From Actinacidiphila yanglinensis (lineage in GTDB: Bacteria > Actinomycetota > Actinomycetes > Streptomycetales > Streptomycetaceae): a stretch of DNA of 64,000 nucleotides. The position numbers and the translations under genes are program-made. The DNA is taken from the NCBI RefSeq assembly GCF_900107965.1, contig NZ_FNVU01000011.1:1-64000 (forward strand). The letters run 5' to 3'. Of this stretch, positions 41,935 through 48,929 are shown in pieces. The notes under the pieces are model-generated. The model did no database searches and was not told the origin of the DNA. It saw only the letters and a program-made list of their open reading frames with translations. Position 1 is the stretch's first letter, and every line of letters begins with the position of its first letter.

Positions 41935-43218
41935 ATGTCCGGCCCGTCGCTGTTCGGGACGCCCCGCCGCTGGCGCCGCGGGGCCACCCTGACATTGGTC
42001 TGCGGCGCGATGCTGGCCACCGGAGCGGCGGCAAGCAGCCTCACCGGTGTGGACGCCGCGGGGCGCAGGAGCGCACCCGGTATCGCCGCGGCCCCGGCCG
42101 GCGACGCCCGCAAGGCCGCCGGTGCACCGGCGGACGCGGACCCGGGCCGCGGCACCGGAGCCGGCACCACCGACGACGGCCGCAGCGGGGACCGCGACCC
42201 GTCCGCGGGCAAGGACACGGCGGTCGACACCGGCCGGATCGCCCGGGAGATCGGCGCCGGCACGGTCGGCGCCGAGACCGTGCAGAAGCTCGTCAGCCGC
42301 AGTGGCGACCGCTGGTCGTCCTTCTACACCGCCCAGGAGTACGCGGGCCTCCAGCAGGCGCTGGACGGGCGGTACGTCGGCACCGGCGTCTCGGTGCGCC
42401 GGATCGACGGGGGCCGCATCCAGATCGCCCGGGTCCAGCACGGCAGCCCCGCCGACCGGGCCGGGCTGCGCGCCGGAGACGTCCTGGACGCCATCGGCGG
42501 CACCCGGTGCACGGGCCTGGCCGTCACCCAGGTCGTCGCCGACCTGCGCGGCGGCAACGTGCCGGGCAGCGCCGTCACCCTGGGCGTCGAGCGCGGCGCG
42601 CGGCGCTGGACGGTCGGGCTGCACCGCGCCACCCTGGCCACCGAGGCGGTCACCGTCAGCCGGCAGCAGGACGGCCCGACCGTGATCACGATCGACGCCT
42701 TCACCAAGGGGGTCGGCCGGCAGGTCGCGGCGGCGGTGAAGGGCTCCGGCGGCTCCGGTCAGGGGGTCCTGCTCGATCTGCGCGGCAATTCCGGCGGCCT
42801 GGTCACCGAGGCCGTGGCCACCGCGTCGGCCTTCCTCGACGGCGGCCTGGTCGCCACCTACGACGTGCACGGGCGGCAGCAGGCGCTCTACGCGGCACCG
42901 GGCGGGAACACCGCGGTGCCGCTGGTGGTGCTGGTCGACGGCGGCACGATGAGCGCGGCCGAGATGCTCTCCGGCGCGCTCCAGGACCGCGGCCGGGCCG
43001 TCGTGATCGGGTCGCGCACCTTCGGCAAGGGCTCGGTGCAGATGCCCAGTACCCTCGCGGACGGCTCGGTGGCCGAGTTGACCGTCGGGCACTACCGGCT
43101 GCCGGACGGCCGCAGCGTCGACGGCAAGGGCATCACCCCCGACGTCGTCGTGTCCGGCGGGCAGGACCCGGTCGCCGCGAGCCGCGAGGTATTCGCTGGC
43201 CTCGGTGCCCCCTCGTAG
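41935..43218 (+). CDS. S41-family carboxy-terminal processing protease
   Basis: A 427-residue exported serine protease of the CtpA type. An N-terminal signal or anchor (about 15-35) is followed by an Ala/Gly/Asp-rich spacer and a PDZ domain (about 140-225, GRYVGTGVSVRRIDGG, SPADRAGLRAGDVLDAIGG). The catalytic S41 domain has the substrate segment LLDLRGNSGGLV, nucleophile Ser in GGTMSAAEMLSGAL and general-base Lys in TFGKGSVQ. Its place between ftsEX and smpB is conserved in Streptomyces. The start ATG follows a -10-like TAGACT by seven bases, so the mRNA may be leaderless. The substrate is unknown. Confidence 0.92.
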   Translation: MSGPSLFGTPRRWRRGATLTLVCGAMLATGAAASSLTGVDAAGRRSAPGIAAAPAGDARKAAGAPADADPGRGTGAGTTDDGRSGDRDPSAGKDTAVDTGRIAREIGAGTVGAETVQKLVSRSGDRWSSFYTAQEYAGLQQALDGRYVGTGVSVRRIDGGRIQIARVQHGSPADRAGLRAGDVLDAIGGTRCTGLAVTQVVADLRGGNVPGSAVTLGVERGARRWTVGLHRATLATEAVTVSRQQDGPTVITIDAFTKGVGRQVAAAVKGSGGSGQGVLLDLRGNSGGLVTEAVATASAFLDGGLVATYDVHGRQQALYAAPGGNTAVPLVVLVDGGTMSAAEMLSGALQDRGRAVVIGSRTFGKGSVQMPSTLADGSVAELTVGHYRLPDGRSVDGKGITPDVVVSGGQDPVAASREVFAGLGAPS

Positions 43219-43236
43219 TGGGAGAATGGGCCCGCT

Positions 43237-43716
43237 ATGGCTAAAGAGACGGGTCGCAAGATCATCGCGCAGAACAAGAAGGCGCGGCACGACTACCTCA
43301 TCCTCGACACGTACGAGGCGGGGCTGGTCCTGACCGGCACCGAGGTGAAGTCGCTGCGGCTGGGCCGCGCGTCGCTGGTGGACGGCTTCGCCCAGCTGGA
43401 GGGCGGTGAGGCGTACCTCTACAACGTGCACATCCCCGAGTACACGCAGGGGACCTGGACGAACCACTCGGCGCGGCGCAAGCGGAAGATGCTGCTGCAC
43501 CGCGCGGAGATCGACAAGCTCGACCAGAAGTCCCAGGAGAGCGGGCACACCGTGATCCCGCTCGCGCTGTACTTCAAGGACGGCCGGGTGAAGGTCGAGA
43601 TCGCCCTCGCCAAGGGCAAGAGGGAGTACGACAAGCGGCAGACGCTGCGGGAGAAGCAGGACCGGCGCGAGGCGGACCGCGCGATGTCCGCGGCGCGGCG
43701 CAAGCAGCGCGCCTGA
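43237..43716 (+). CDS. smpB: tmRNA-binding protein SmpB
   Basis: RNA-binding partner of tmRNA in rescue of stalled ribosomes (trans-translation). The 159-residue protein shows ARHDYLILDTYEAGLVLTGTEVKSLR, the loop KMLLHRAEID, and the basic C-terminal tail KGKREYDKRQTLREKQDRRE that enters the decoding centre. The start is 18 bases after the S41 stop, behind GGGAGAA. The tmRNA gene itself lies about 110 bases downstream in the same direction. Confidence 0.97.
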   Translation: MAKETGRKIIAQNKKARHDYLILDTYEAGLVLTGTEVKSLRLGRASLVDGFAQLEGGEAYLYNVHIPEYTQGTWTNHSARRKRKMLLHRAEIDKLDQKSQESGHTVIPLALYFKDGRVKVEIALAKGKREYDKRQTLREKQDRREADRAMSAARRKQRA

Positions 43717-43760
43717 CCGGCCACGCGGGAATGCGCTGGCCCCGCCCTGTGTTGAGCGAC

Positions 43761-43766
43761 TACACT
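43761..43766 (+). promoter_or_regulatory. Candidate -10 box of the ssrA promoter
   Basis: TACACT lies about 64 bases upstream of the mature tmRNA 5' end, so the transcript would be trimmed. A hairpin (CCGCCGG, GAGA, CCGGCGG at 43791-43808) lies between it and the mature end. No good -35 is seen. Confidence 0.4.
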
Positions 43767-43829
43767 GGGGCATGCAGCACCAGCACGGAGCCGCCGGGAG
43801 ACCGGCGGTGCACCTTGAAAACACCACAT

Positions 43830-44213
43830 GGGGATGATCGGTTTCGACTGGGGATGTCGAAGCAGGGGAAGCGAGCCGAGGAAGCGGCAATGATCTCGTT
43901 AACCATATGCCGAAACCAATAATCGCCAATTCCAAGCGCGATTCCTCCGCCTTCGCTCTCGCTGCCTAATTAGCAGCTAGCGAAGACTCTGCGGAGTGTC
44001 AGCCCGGGAGTGTTCCCGACCCGGATCCTGGCATCAACAAGGGGACTCAACCGCCGAGCCCGGCCACGGGGCACGGCGGGAAATCTCACAGTGGCTGAGC
44101 CCGTCGGCAGCTTGTCCGCGTGACTGCCGGGGCTGAGAAAAGCACAGCGGACTGCGCTCGGAGAAGCCCTGGTTCCGCACCACAGGACGCGGGTTCGATT
44201 CCCGCCATCTCCA
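43830..44213 (+). ncRNA. ssrA: Transfer-messenger RNA
   Basis: About 384 bases. The 5' end GGGGATG pairs with CATCTCC at the 3' end to form the tRNA-like acceptor stem, with A44213 as discriminator; CCA is not encoded. The T arm reads GGGTTCGATTCCC. The tag reading frame starts at the resume codon GCC (43925) and encodes ANSKRDSSAFALAA, stopping at TAA (43967-43969). The tag ends in the ALAA type signal recognised by proteases. It lies downstream of smpB, its protein partner. Confidence 0.96.
43925..43969 (+). other. tmRNA tag-peptide reading frame
   Basis: Fourteen sense codons from GCC at 43925 give ANSKRDSSAFALAA, followed by TAA. The first Ala codon is the resume site. The tag is close to other Streptomyces tags, with Ser at position 3. 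Confidence 0.9.
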
Positions 44214-44229
44214 CTCATCCCATGCGACA

Positions 44230-44263
44230 GGCGACGTCGCCCGCGAGAGCGGGCGGGGTCGCC
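44230..44263 (+). terminator. ssrA terminator
   Basis: GGCGAC and GCCCGC pair with GCGGGC and GTCGCC around a GAGA loop, 17 bases after the tmRNA end, followed by TTCGTCGTTT. Confidence 0.8.
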
Positions 44264-44273
44264 TTCGTCGTTT

Positions 44274-44323
44274 CCGGGGCGGCGTCGGACCCGTTCGAAC
44301 GGGGCCGGGGCGGCGTCGGACCC
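44274..44323 (+). repeat. Two direct copies of a 19-base unit
   Basis: CCGGGGCGGCGTCGGACCC occurs at 44274-44292 and 44305-44323 with period 31, between the ssrA terminator and the end of the next gene. No function is evident. Confidence 0.7.
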
Positions 44324-44349
44324 CCCTTCGGAGCAGGGCCGGAGCAGGG

Positions 44350-44988
44350 TCAGAACAGGTCGGCGCGGAAGACCAGCACGACGACCGCCGCGCCGATCGC
44401 GATCCCCGCGAGGACCACCGCGCAGGAGGCGAGGCCCAGGTCCGGACCGGCGACGCGGGTGGACTCCGGCGCGGTGTCGAGGGCGGCGGCGCCCGCCCGC
44501 TCGGCCCACTCGGGCGCCGGGTCGGCGACGATCCGGGGCCGCCACAGCTGGTCGGAGCGGTACTCGACCACCACCACCCGCCCCGGCCGGTAGTCGGGGA
44601 TGTCGACCAGGTTGATGCCCTGCGAGAACGTCACGCGGTGGGCGGGGCCGTCCTCGGGCTGCACGGTGAGGTCGAACTCGACCGGCACGTCGCCGGTGTC
44701 GCCCCCGATGGCCCGGCGGCTCTCGATCCGTGCCAGCGCGGTCAGCGTGACCGGGTCCGGCGTGCGGTCCCGGGGCCCGGCGGTGCCGTTGCGCAACTCC
44801 CTGATGACCGCGACCACATAGGTCGCGACGACCAGGGCGCCGCCGATGCCGATCACCGACCACTTCGCGACGACGGCGCCGACGACGAAGCACGCCACCG
44901 CCGCGCTGAGTACGGCACCGAGCAGGAACCTGACGGCGAGCTTCGCCGGGCCGGCCTGCTCCGGCTGTTCGGTCGCGGTGGTCACCAT
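44350..44988 (-). CDS. Membrane protein of unknown function
   Basis: A 212-residue protein with two hydrophobic segments near the N-terminus (about 22-65) and one at the C-terminus. Between them lies a soluble domain of about 120 residues (DLTVQPEDGPAHRVTFSQGI, RPGRVVVVEYRSDQLWRPRI) that looks beta-rich; similar DUF3592-like domains occur in actinobacterial membrane proteins, but the match is not firm. The start ATG at 44988 gives a compact protein; the open frame extends to 45333 without support. No strong ribosome site is visible. It is convergent with the tmRNA gene and divergent from narK. Confidence 0.65.
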   Translation of the reverse strand: MVTTATEQPEQAGPAKLAVRFLLGAVLSAAVACFVVGAVVAKWSVIGIGGALVVATYVVAVIRELRNGTAGPRDRTPDPVTLTALARIESRRAIGGDTGDVPVEFDLTVQPEDGPAHRVTFSQGINLVDIPDYRPGRVVVVEYRSDQLWRPRIVADPAPEWAERAGAAALDTAPESTRVAGPDLGLASCAVVLAGIAIGAAVVVLVFRADLF

Positions 44989-45091
44989 GACGGTCGATTC
45001 TGCCGTGTCCGGGTGTCTGCCGGAAAGCCTTCCGGCGAACGGCAGGCTCACATGCCGCATGTCGCCCGGGTGAGTGCCTGGTTGCGCGTGC

Positions 45092-45118
45092 GTCACGCCG
45101 TATCGGGCAGTCCGAAAC
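45092..45118 (+). promoter_or_regulatory. Partial GlnR-like half sites upstream of narK
   Basis: GTCAC at 45092 and GAAAC at 45114 are GlnR half-site sequences, but they stand 17 bases apart instead of six; one intermediate element is missing. Binding is possible only weakly. It is recorded because the next gene has a proper GlnR site. Confidence 0.3.
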
Positions 45119-45175
45119 CCGGCGTTCCTACGGTCGGGACCGTCAACGAGGGCGGCGACGGCGGGAGGCGGCGTG

Positions 45176-46540
45176 ATGCGGCGGTGGATCGAGACATGGG
45201 ACCCGGAGGACGAGGGGTTCTGGTACGAGGGCGGGGGACGGCGGATCGCTCGGCGGAACCTGGTGTTCTCCGTGCTGTCGGAGCACATCGGGTTCTCGGT
45301 GTGGAGCCTGTGGTCGGTGATGGTGCTGTTCATGGGGCCGGGCTACGGCATCGACCCGGCCGGGAAGTTCTTCCTGGTGGCGATGCCGACGCTGGTCGGC
45401 GGGGTGCTGCGGGTCCCCTACACCTTCGCCGTCGCGCTGTTCGGCGGCCGCAACTGGACGGTGGTCAGCGCGCTGTTGCTGCTCGCGCCCACCGTCACCG
45501 CGGCGTGCGTCGTCCGGCCCGGGGTGTCCTACACCACGCTGATGGTGGTGGCCGCGGTCACCGGGGTCGGCGGCGGGAACTTCGCGTCCTCGATGACGAA
45601 CATCAACTCCTTCTACCCGCTGCGGGAGAAGGGCTGGGCGCTCGGGCTGAACGCGGGTGGCGGCAACCTCGGGGTGGCCGCGATCCAGCTCGTCGCGCTG
45701 CTGGTCATCGGCACCGCGGGCGCGACCCACCCCCGGCTGGTGCTGGCGGTCTACATCCCGCTGATCGTGGTCGCGGCCGTGCTCGCCGCGCTGTTCATGG
45801 ACAACCTCGCGCCGGTACGCAACGACACCGGCGCCGCGCTGGACGCCGCCCGCGACCCGCACACGTGGATCATGTCGGTGCTGTACGTGGGCACCTTCGG
45901 GTCGTTCATCGGCTACAGCTTCGCTTTCGGGCTGGTGCTCCAGAACCAGTTCGGGCGCACCCCGCTGCAGGCCGCCGACCTCACCTTCATCGGTCCGCTG
46001 CTCGGCTCGCTGGTCCGCCCGGTCGGAGGGCGGCTGGCCGACCGGTTCGGCGGCGGGCGGATCACCTGGTGGAACTTCCTCGCGATGGCGGCGGCCACCG
46101 GCCTGGTGGTGGCCGCCTCCCAGGAGAGGTCGCTCGGCACGTTCCTGGTCGGTTTCATCGCGCTGTTCGCCTTCAGCGGGCTCGGCAACGGCGCCGCGTT
46201 CAAGATGATCCCCGGGATCTTCCAGAAGAAGGCCGAGGCACGGGGGCTCACCGGCGAGGCGGCCGCGGCGCACGCGCGGCGGCTGTCCGGCGCGTCCATG
46301 GGGCTGATCGGCGCGGTCGGGGCACTCGGCGGGGTCGGTATCAACCTCGCGTTCCGGGAGGCGTTCCTGAACGCGGGCAGCGGCACCCCCGCGTTCGTCG
46401 CGTTCCTCGGCTACTACGCACTGTGCTTCGTGCTCACCTGGGCCGTATACCTGCGCCGGCCGGCCAGGGCGGGCGGCGGGGCCGGGAGCGGCGGGGAACA
46501 GGCCGCGCCCGAGGCCGCCGAGGCGTACGCGGAGGTCTGA
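45176..46540 (+). CDS. narK: Nitrate/nitrite transporter NarK (MFS)
   Basis: A 454-residue major facilitator with 12 predicted membrane segments, of the nitrate/nitrite porter family. The nitrate-signature segments GVGGGNFASSMTNINSFYP and FSGLGNGAAFKMIPGIF are clear, as is the arginine-bearing GGRLADRFGG loop. A short soluble N-terminus (MRRWIETWDPEDEGFWYEG) is typical of the actinobacterial branch. The start ATG at 45176 follows GGGAGG; a GTG one codon earlier is possible. Likely partner of the downstream nitrogen regulator gene. Confidence 0.93.
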   Translation: MRRWIETWDPEDEGFWYEGGGRRIARRNLVFSVLSEHIGFSVWSLWSVMVLFMGPGYGIDPAGKFFLVAMPTLVGGVLRVPYTFAVALFGGRNWTVVSALLLLAPTVTAACVVRPGVSYTTLMVVAAVTGVGGGNFASSMTNINSFYPLREKGWALGLNAGGGNLGVAAIQLVALLVIGTAGATHPRLVLAVYIPLIVVAAVLAALFMDNLAPVRNDTGAALDAARDPHTWIMSVLYVGTFGSFIGYSFAFGLVLQNQFGRTPLQAADLTFIGPLLGSLVRPVGGRLADRFGGGRITWWNFLAMAAATGLVVAASQERSLGTFLVGFIALFAFSGLGNGAAFKMIPGIFQKKAEARGLTGEAAAAHARRLSGASMGLIGAVGALGGVGINLAFREAFLNAGSGTPAFVAFLGYYALCFVLTWAVYLRRPARAGGGAGSGGEQAAPEAAEAYAEV

Positions 46541-46566
46541 GCGGCATCCGGCGGGCGTCGCCGCGC

Positions 46567-46582
46567 GTAACACCCGGGAAAT
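46567..46582 (+). promoter_or_regulatory. GlnR binding site between narK and nnaR
   Basis: GTAAC, six bases, GAAAT: a good match to the GlnR consensus gTnAC-n6-GaAAc, about 120 bases before nnaR. A further GAACC continues the six-base spacing. It suggests nitrogen control of nnaR. Confidence 0.65.
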
Positions 46583-46701
46583 CCGGGCGAACCGAACCCG
46601 TCACCCCGGCTTGGGACGATGAGCATCCTGGGCGCGGGGTGGCGCCGGGCAGCGTGCCGCGGTCTCGCGGCGGGCCGGTACGTCAGCGAGGTGGGTCAGC
46701 C

Positions 46702-47844
46702 ATGGAAGCGCACTCCGGACCGAACGGGACGGCCGGCGGGGTGCCGCCGCTCGCCGGGTTCACCGTCGGGGTCACCGCGGCCCGCCGCGCCGACGAACTG
46801 GCCGCGCTGCTGGAGCGGCGCGGCGCGGTGGTGATGCGGGCACCGTCGCTGCGGATCGTGCCGCTGTCCGACGACGCGGAACTCCTGGCGACCACCCGGC
46901 GGTTGCTGGACGACGCGCCGGACGTGGTCGTCGCCACCACGGCGATCGGCTTCCGCGGCTGGATCGAGGCGGCCGACGGGTGGGGGCTCGGCGAGGCGCT
47001 GCTGCGGCGGCTCGGCGAGACCGAACTCCTCGCCCGCGGGCCGAAGGTGCGCGGCGCGGTCCGCGCGGCCGGGCTCACCGAGGCGTGGTCCCCGGCGTCG
47101 GAGTCGATGGCCGAGGTGCTGGAGCGGCTGCTGGCGGAAGGCGTCGAGGGGCGCTGCGTCGCCGTCCAGCTGCACGGCGAGCCGTCGGCCGGATTCGGCG
47201 AGGCGCTGCGGAAGGCCGGTGCGCGGGTGGTGGCGGTGCCGGTCTACCGGTGGATGCCGCCGGAGGACCTGGGGCCGGTCGACCGGTTGCTCGACGCGGT
47301 GTACGCGCGCGGGCTGGAGGCGGTGACCTTCACCTCCGCGCCCGCGGTCGCGTCGCTGCTGAAGCGCGCGGAGCGGCGCGGGCGCCTCGACGACCTGCTG
47401 GCCGCCTTCCGCGAGGACGTGCTCGCGGCCTGCGTCGGCCCGGTGACGGCGCTGGCGCTCCAGGAGCGGGACGTGCCGACTCGGCAGCCCGAGCGGTTCC
47501 GGCTCGGGCCGCTGGTGCAGGTGCTGGCGAGGGAGTTGCCGCAGCGGGTCCGGCAGTTGACCGTGGCCGGGCACCGCGTCGAGGTCCGCGGCCACGCGGC
47601 GGTGGTCGACGGGGTGCTGCGGCCGGTGCCGCCGGCCGGGATGGCGCTGCTCAGGGCTCTCGCCCGCCGCCCGGGGTGGGTGGTCGGACGCGGTGACCTG
47701 CTGCGGGTGCTGCCCGGGTCCGGGCGGGACGAGCATGCCGTGGAGACCGCGATGGCTCGCCTCCGTACGGCCCTGGGCGAGCCGCGCCTGGTCCAGACGG
47801 TCGTCAAGCGCGGGTATCGGTTGGCGCTGGACCCCCCCGCCTAG
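46702..47844 (+). CDS. nnaR: Nitrate/nitrite assimilation regulator NnaR (uroporphyrinogen-III synthase-like plus DNA-binding domain)
   Basis: A 380-residue fusion. Residues about 15-265 form a HemD-like domain (GFTVGVTAARRADELAALLERRG, FTSAPAVASLL, VGPVTALALQERD). The C-terminal 100 residues form an OmpR-type winged helix (RPVPPAGMALLRALARRPGWV, then VETAMARLRTALGEPRLVQTVVKRGYRL). In S. coelicolor the homologous protein cooperates with GlnR to activate nitrate and nitrite genes. The start ATG at 46702 has a GAGGTGGG site. The GlnR site upstream and the narK neighbour support the same role here. A true haem-synthesis role is unlikely. Confidence 0.9.
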   Translation: MEAHSGPNGTAGGVPPLAGFTVGVTAARRADELAALLERRGAVVMRAPSLRIVPLSDDAELLATTRRLLDDAPDVVVATTAIGFRGWIEAADGWGLGEALLRRLGETELLARGPKVRGAVRAAGLTEAWSPASESMAEVLERLLAEGVEGRCVAVQLHGEPSAGFGEALRKAGARVVAVPVYRWMPPEDLGPVDRLLDAVYARGLEAVTFTSAPAVASLLKRAERRGRLDDLLAAFREDVLAACVGPVTALALQERDVPTRQPERFRLGPLVQVLARELPQRVRQLTVAGHRVEVRGHAAVVDGVLRPVPPAGMALLRALARRPGWVVGRGDLLRVLPGSGRDEHAVETAMARLRTALGEPRLVQTVVKRGYRLALDPPA

Positions 47845-48175
47845 CCCGTCCCCCGGCCCCGGGACCACCTGCCGGTGGTGGGCTTGTCGCGCGGTTCCCC
47901 GCGCCCCTGGTACGTGCGGCTCCTCCGCGGAAGGAGGGTCACCACCAAGGGGTGCGGCTCCTCCGCGGAAGGAGGGTCACCAACAGGGGCGCGGGGAACT
48001 GCGCGCTCAGCAGGCCACCGGGTGGAAGCCGGGAGCGGACCGCAACCGTCGCGGCGGGATGCCGTGCAGGGCACCCCGAAGGCAAGCGCACCGTGGCGGC
48101 TGAATCGGCGAAGCCACTCGCGGGGGCTACCTCCCGGGTGAAGGCTGGGGCACCCTGGGGTGGGAGGTGCGGTGG
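47845..48175. other. Repeat-rich intergenic region
   Basis: 331 bases with no credible gene. It holds two inverted copies of the dispersed GC-rich unit flanking a 31-base direct repeat (see the repeat entry). The right third is ordinary GC-rich DNA leading to the CGNR gene. Confidence 0.7.
47889..48004. repeat. Inverted-repeat element with internal tandem duplication
   Basis: Outer arms: GCGCGGTTCCCCGCGCCCCT at 47889 and its near-perfect inverse at 47984-48004. Between them a 31-base unit starting GTGCGGCTCCTCCGCGGAAG occurs at 47914-47944 and again at 47952-47982. The whole can fold into a large stem. The arm sequence also occurs alone at 32395-32416. Confidence 0.85.
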
Positions 48176-48790
48176 ATGCGCTTTGACGGGGGCCGGGTGT
48201 GTCTGGATCTGGCGGCTACGGACGAGTACGGGCAGGCGGTGTCGGAGGAACTCCGGGACACCGCGGAACTCACCCGGTGGTTGTACGGCGCGGGCCTGGT
48301 CCCGCCGGCGACCGCCATACCGGTGGAGAGCGAGTGGCTGCCGCACTTCCATGAACTGCGCGGCCTGCTGAGGAGGTTGGTCGCCTGCGAGGTCGACGGC
48401 GTCGTCGCCTCGCCGGATGACGTCGCCGCGCTCAACCGTTTCGCGCGCCCCGCACCCCCCGCGCCCGCGGCGGTGCCGGCGGTGCACCCCCAGGCGCCGG
48501 CGGGCGCGCACGCGGACCCGGCCTGGGCGGTGACCCTGTCGAAGCGGCTCGCCGCGCCCCCCACCTGGGAGTCGCTGGCGTCCGCGGTGGCGCGCGACGC
48601 CGTGGACCTCCTCACGGACCCGGACGCCCGGGACCGGCTGCGCCGCTGCGAGGGCGAGCGCTGCGCGCGCGTCTACCTCGACACCTCGCGGGGACGGCGC
48701 CGCCGCTGGTGCAGCAGCGAGCTGTGCGGCAACCGGGAACGGGTCGCCCGCCACCGCCGCCGCACCACCCTCACCGCCGGCCAGGGCTGA
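48176..48790 (+). CDS. CGNR zinc-finger protein, probable transcription regulator
   Basis: A 204-residue protein of the ABATE/CGNR family. The N-terminal ABATE-like region begins RFDGGRVCLDLAATDE. The C-terminal zinc finger has Cys pairs in LRRCEGERCARVYLD and RRWCSSELCGNRERVARHR, with the family's CGNR tetrapeptide. Such proteins are thought to bind DNA and regulate stress genes, but targets are not known. The ATG at 48176 with GGGAGG upstream is preferred; a GTG at 48167 would add three residues. A Pro/Ala-rich loop of about 25 residues (about 92-116) sits between the two parts. Confidence 0.88.
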   Translation: MRFDGGRVCLDLAATDEYGQAVSEELRDTAELTRWLYGAGLVPPATAIPVESEWLPHFHELRGLLRRLVACEVDGVVASPDDVAALNRFARPAPPAPAAVPAVHPQAPAGAHADPAWAVTLSKRLAAPPTWESLASAVARDAVDLLTDPDARDRLRRCEGERCARVYLDTSRGRRRRWCSSELCGNRERVARHRRRTTLTAGQG

Positions 48791-48929
48791 CCCGCTCGGC
48801 GGACGCCCGCGCCCCGGCTCGGCCGAGGGCGCGTGCCCGGGTGGGCACGGGCGCGCAGGTCGCGTACGGTTGCAGGCTGTCCCACGCACGGATGCGCACG
48901 GGGCGTAGCACAGCAGAAGGGGGTCCTGC

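Noticed and set aside
43970..44893. Minus-strand frame running over the tmRNA gene
   Set aside because: It crosses a well-defined structural RNA and has an Arg-rich, motif-free product.
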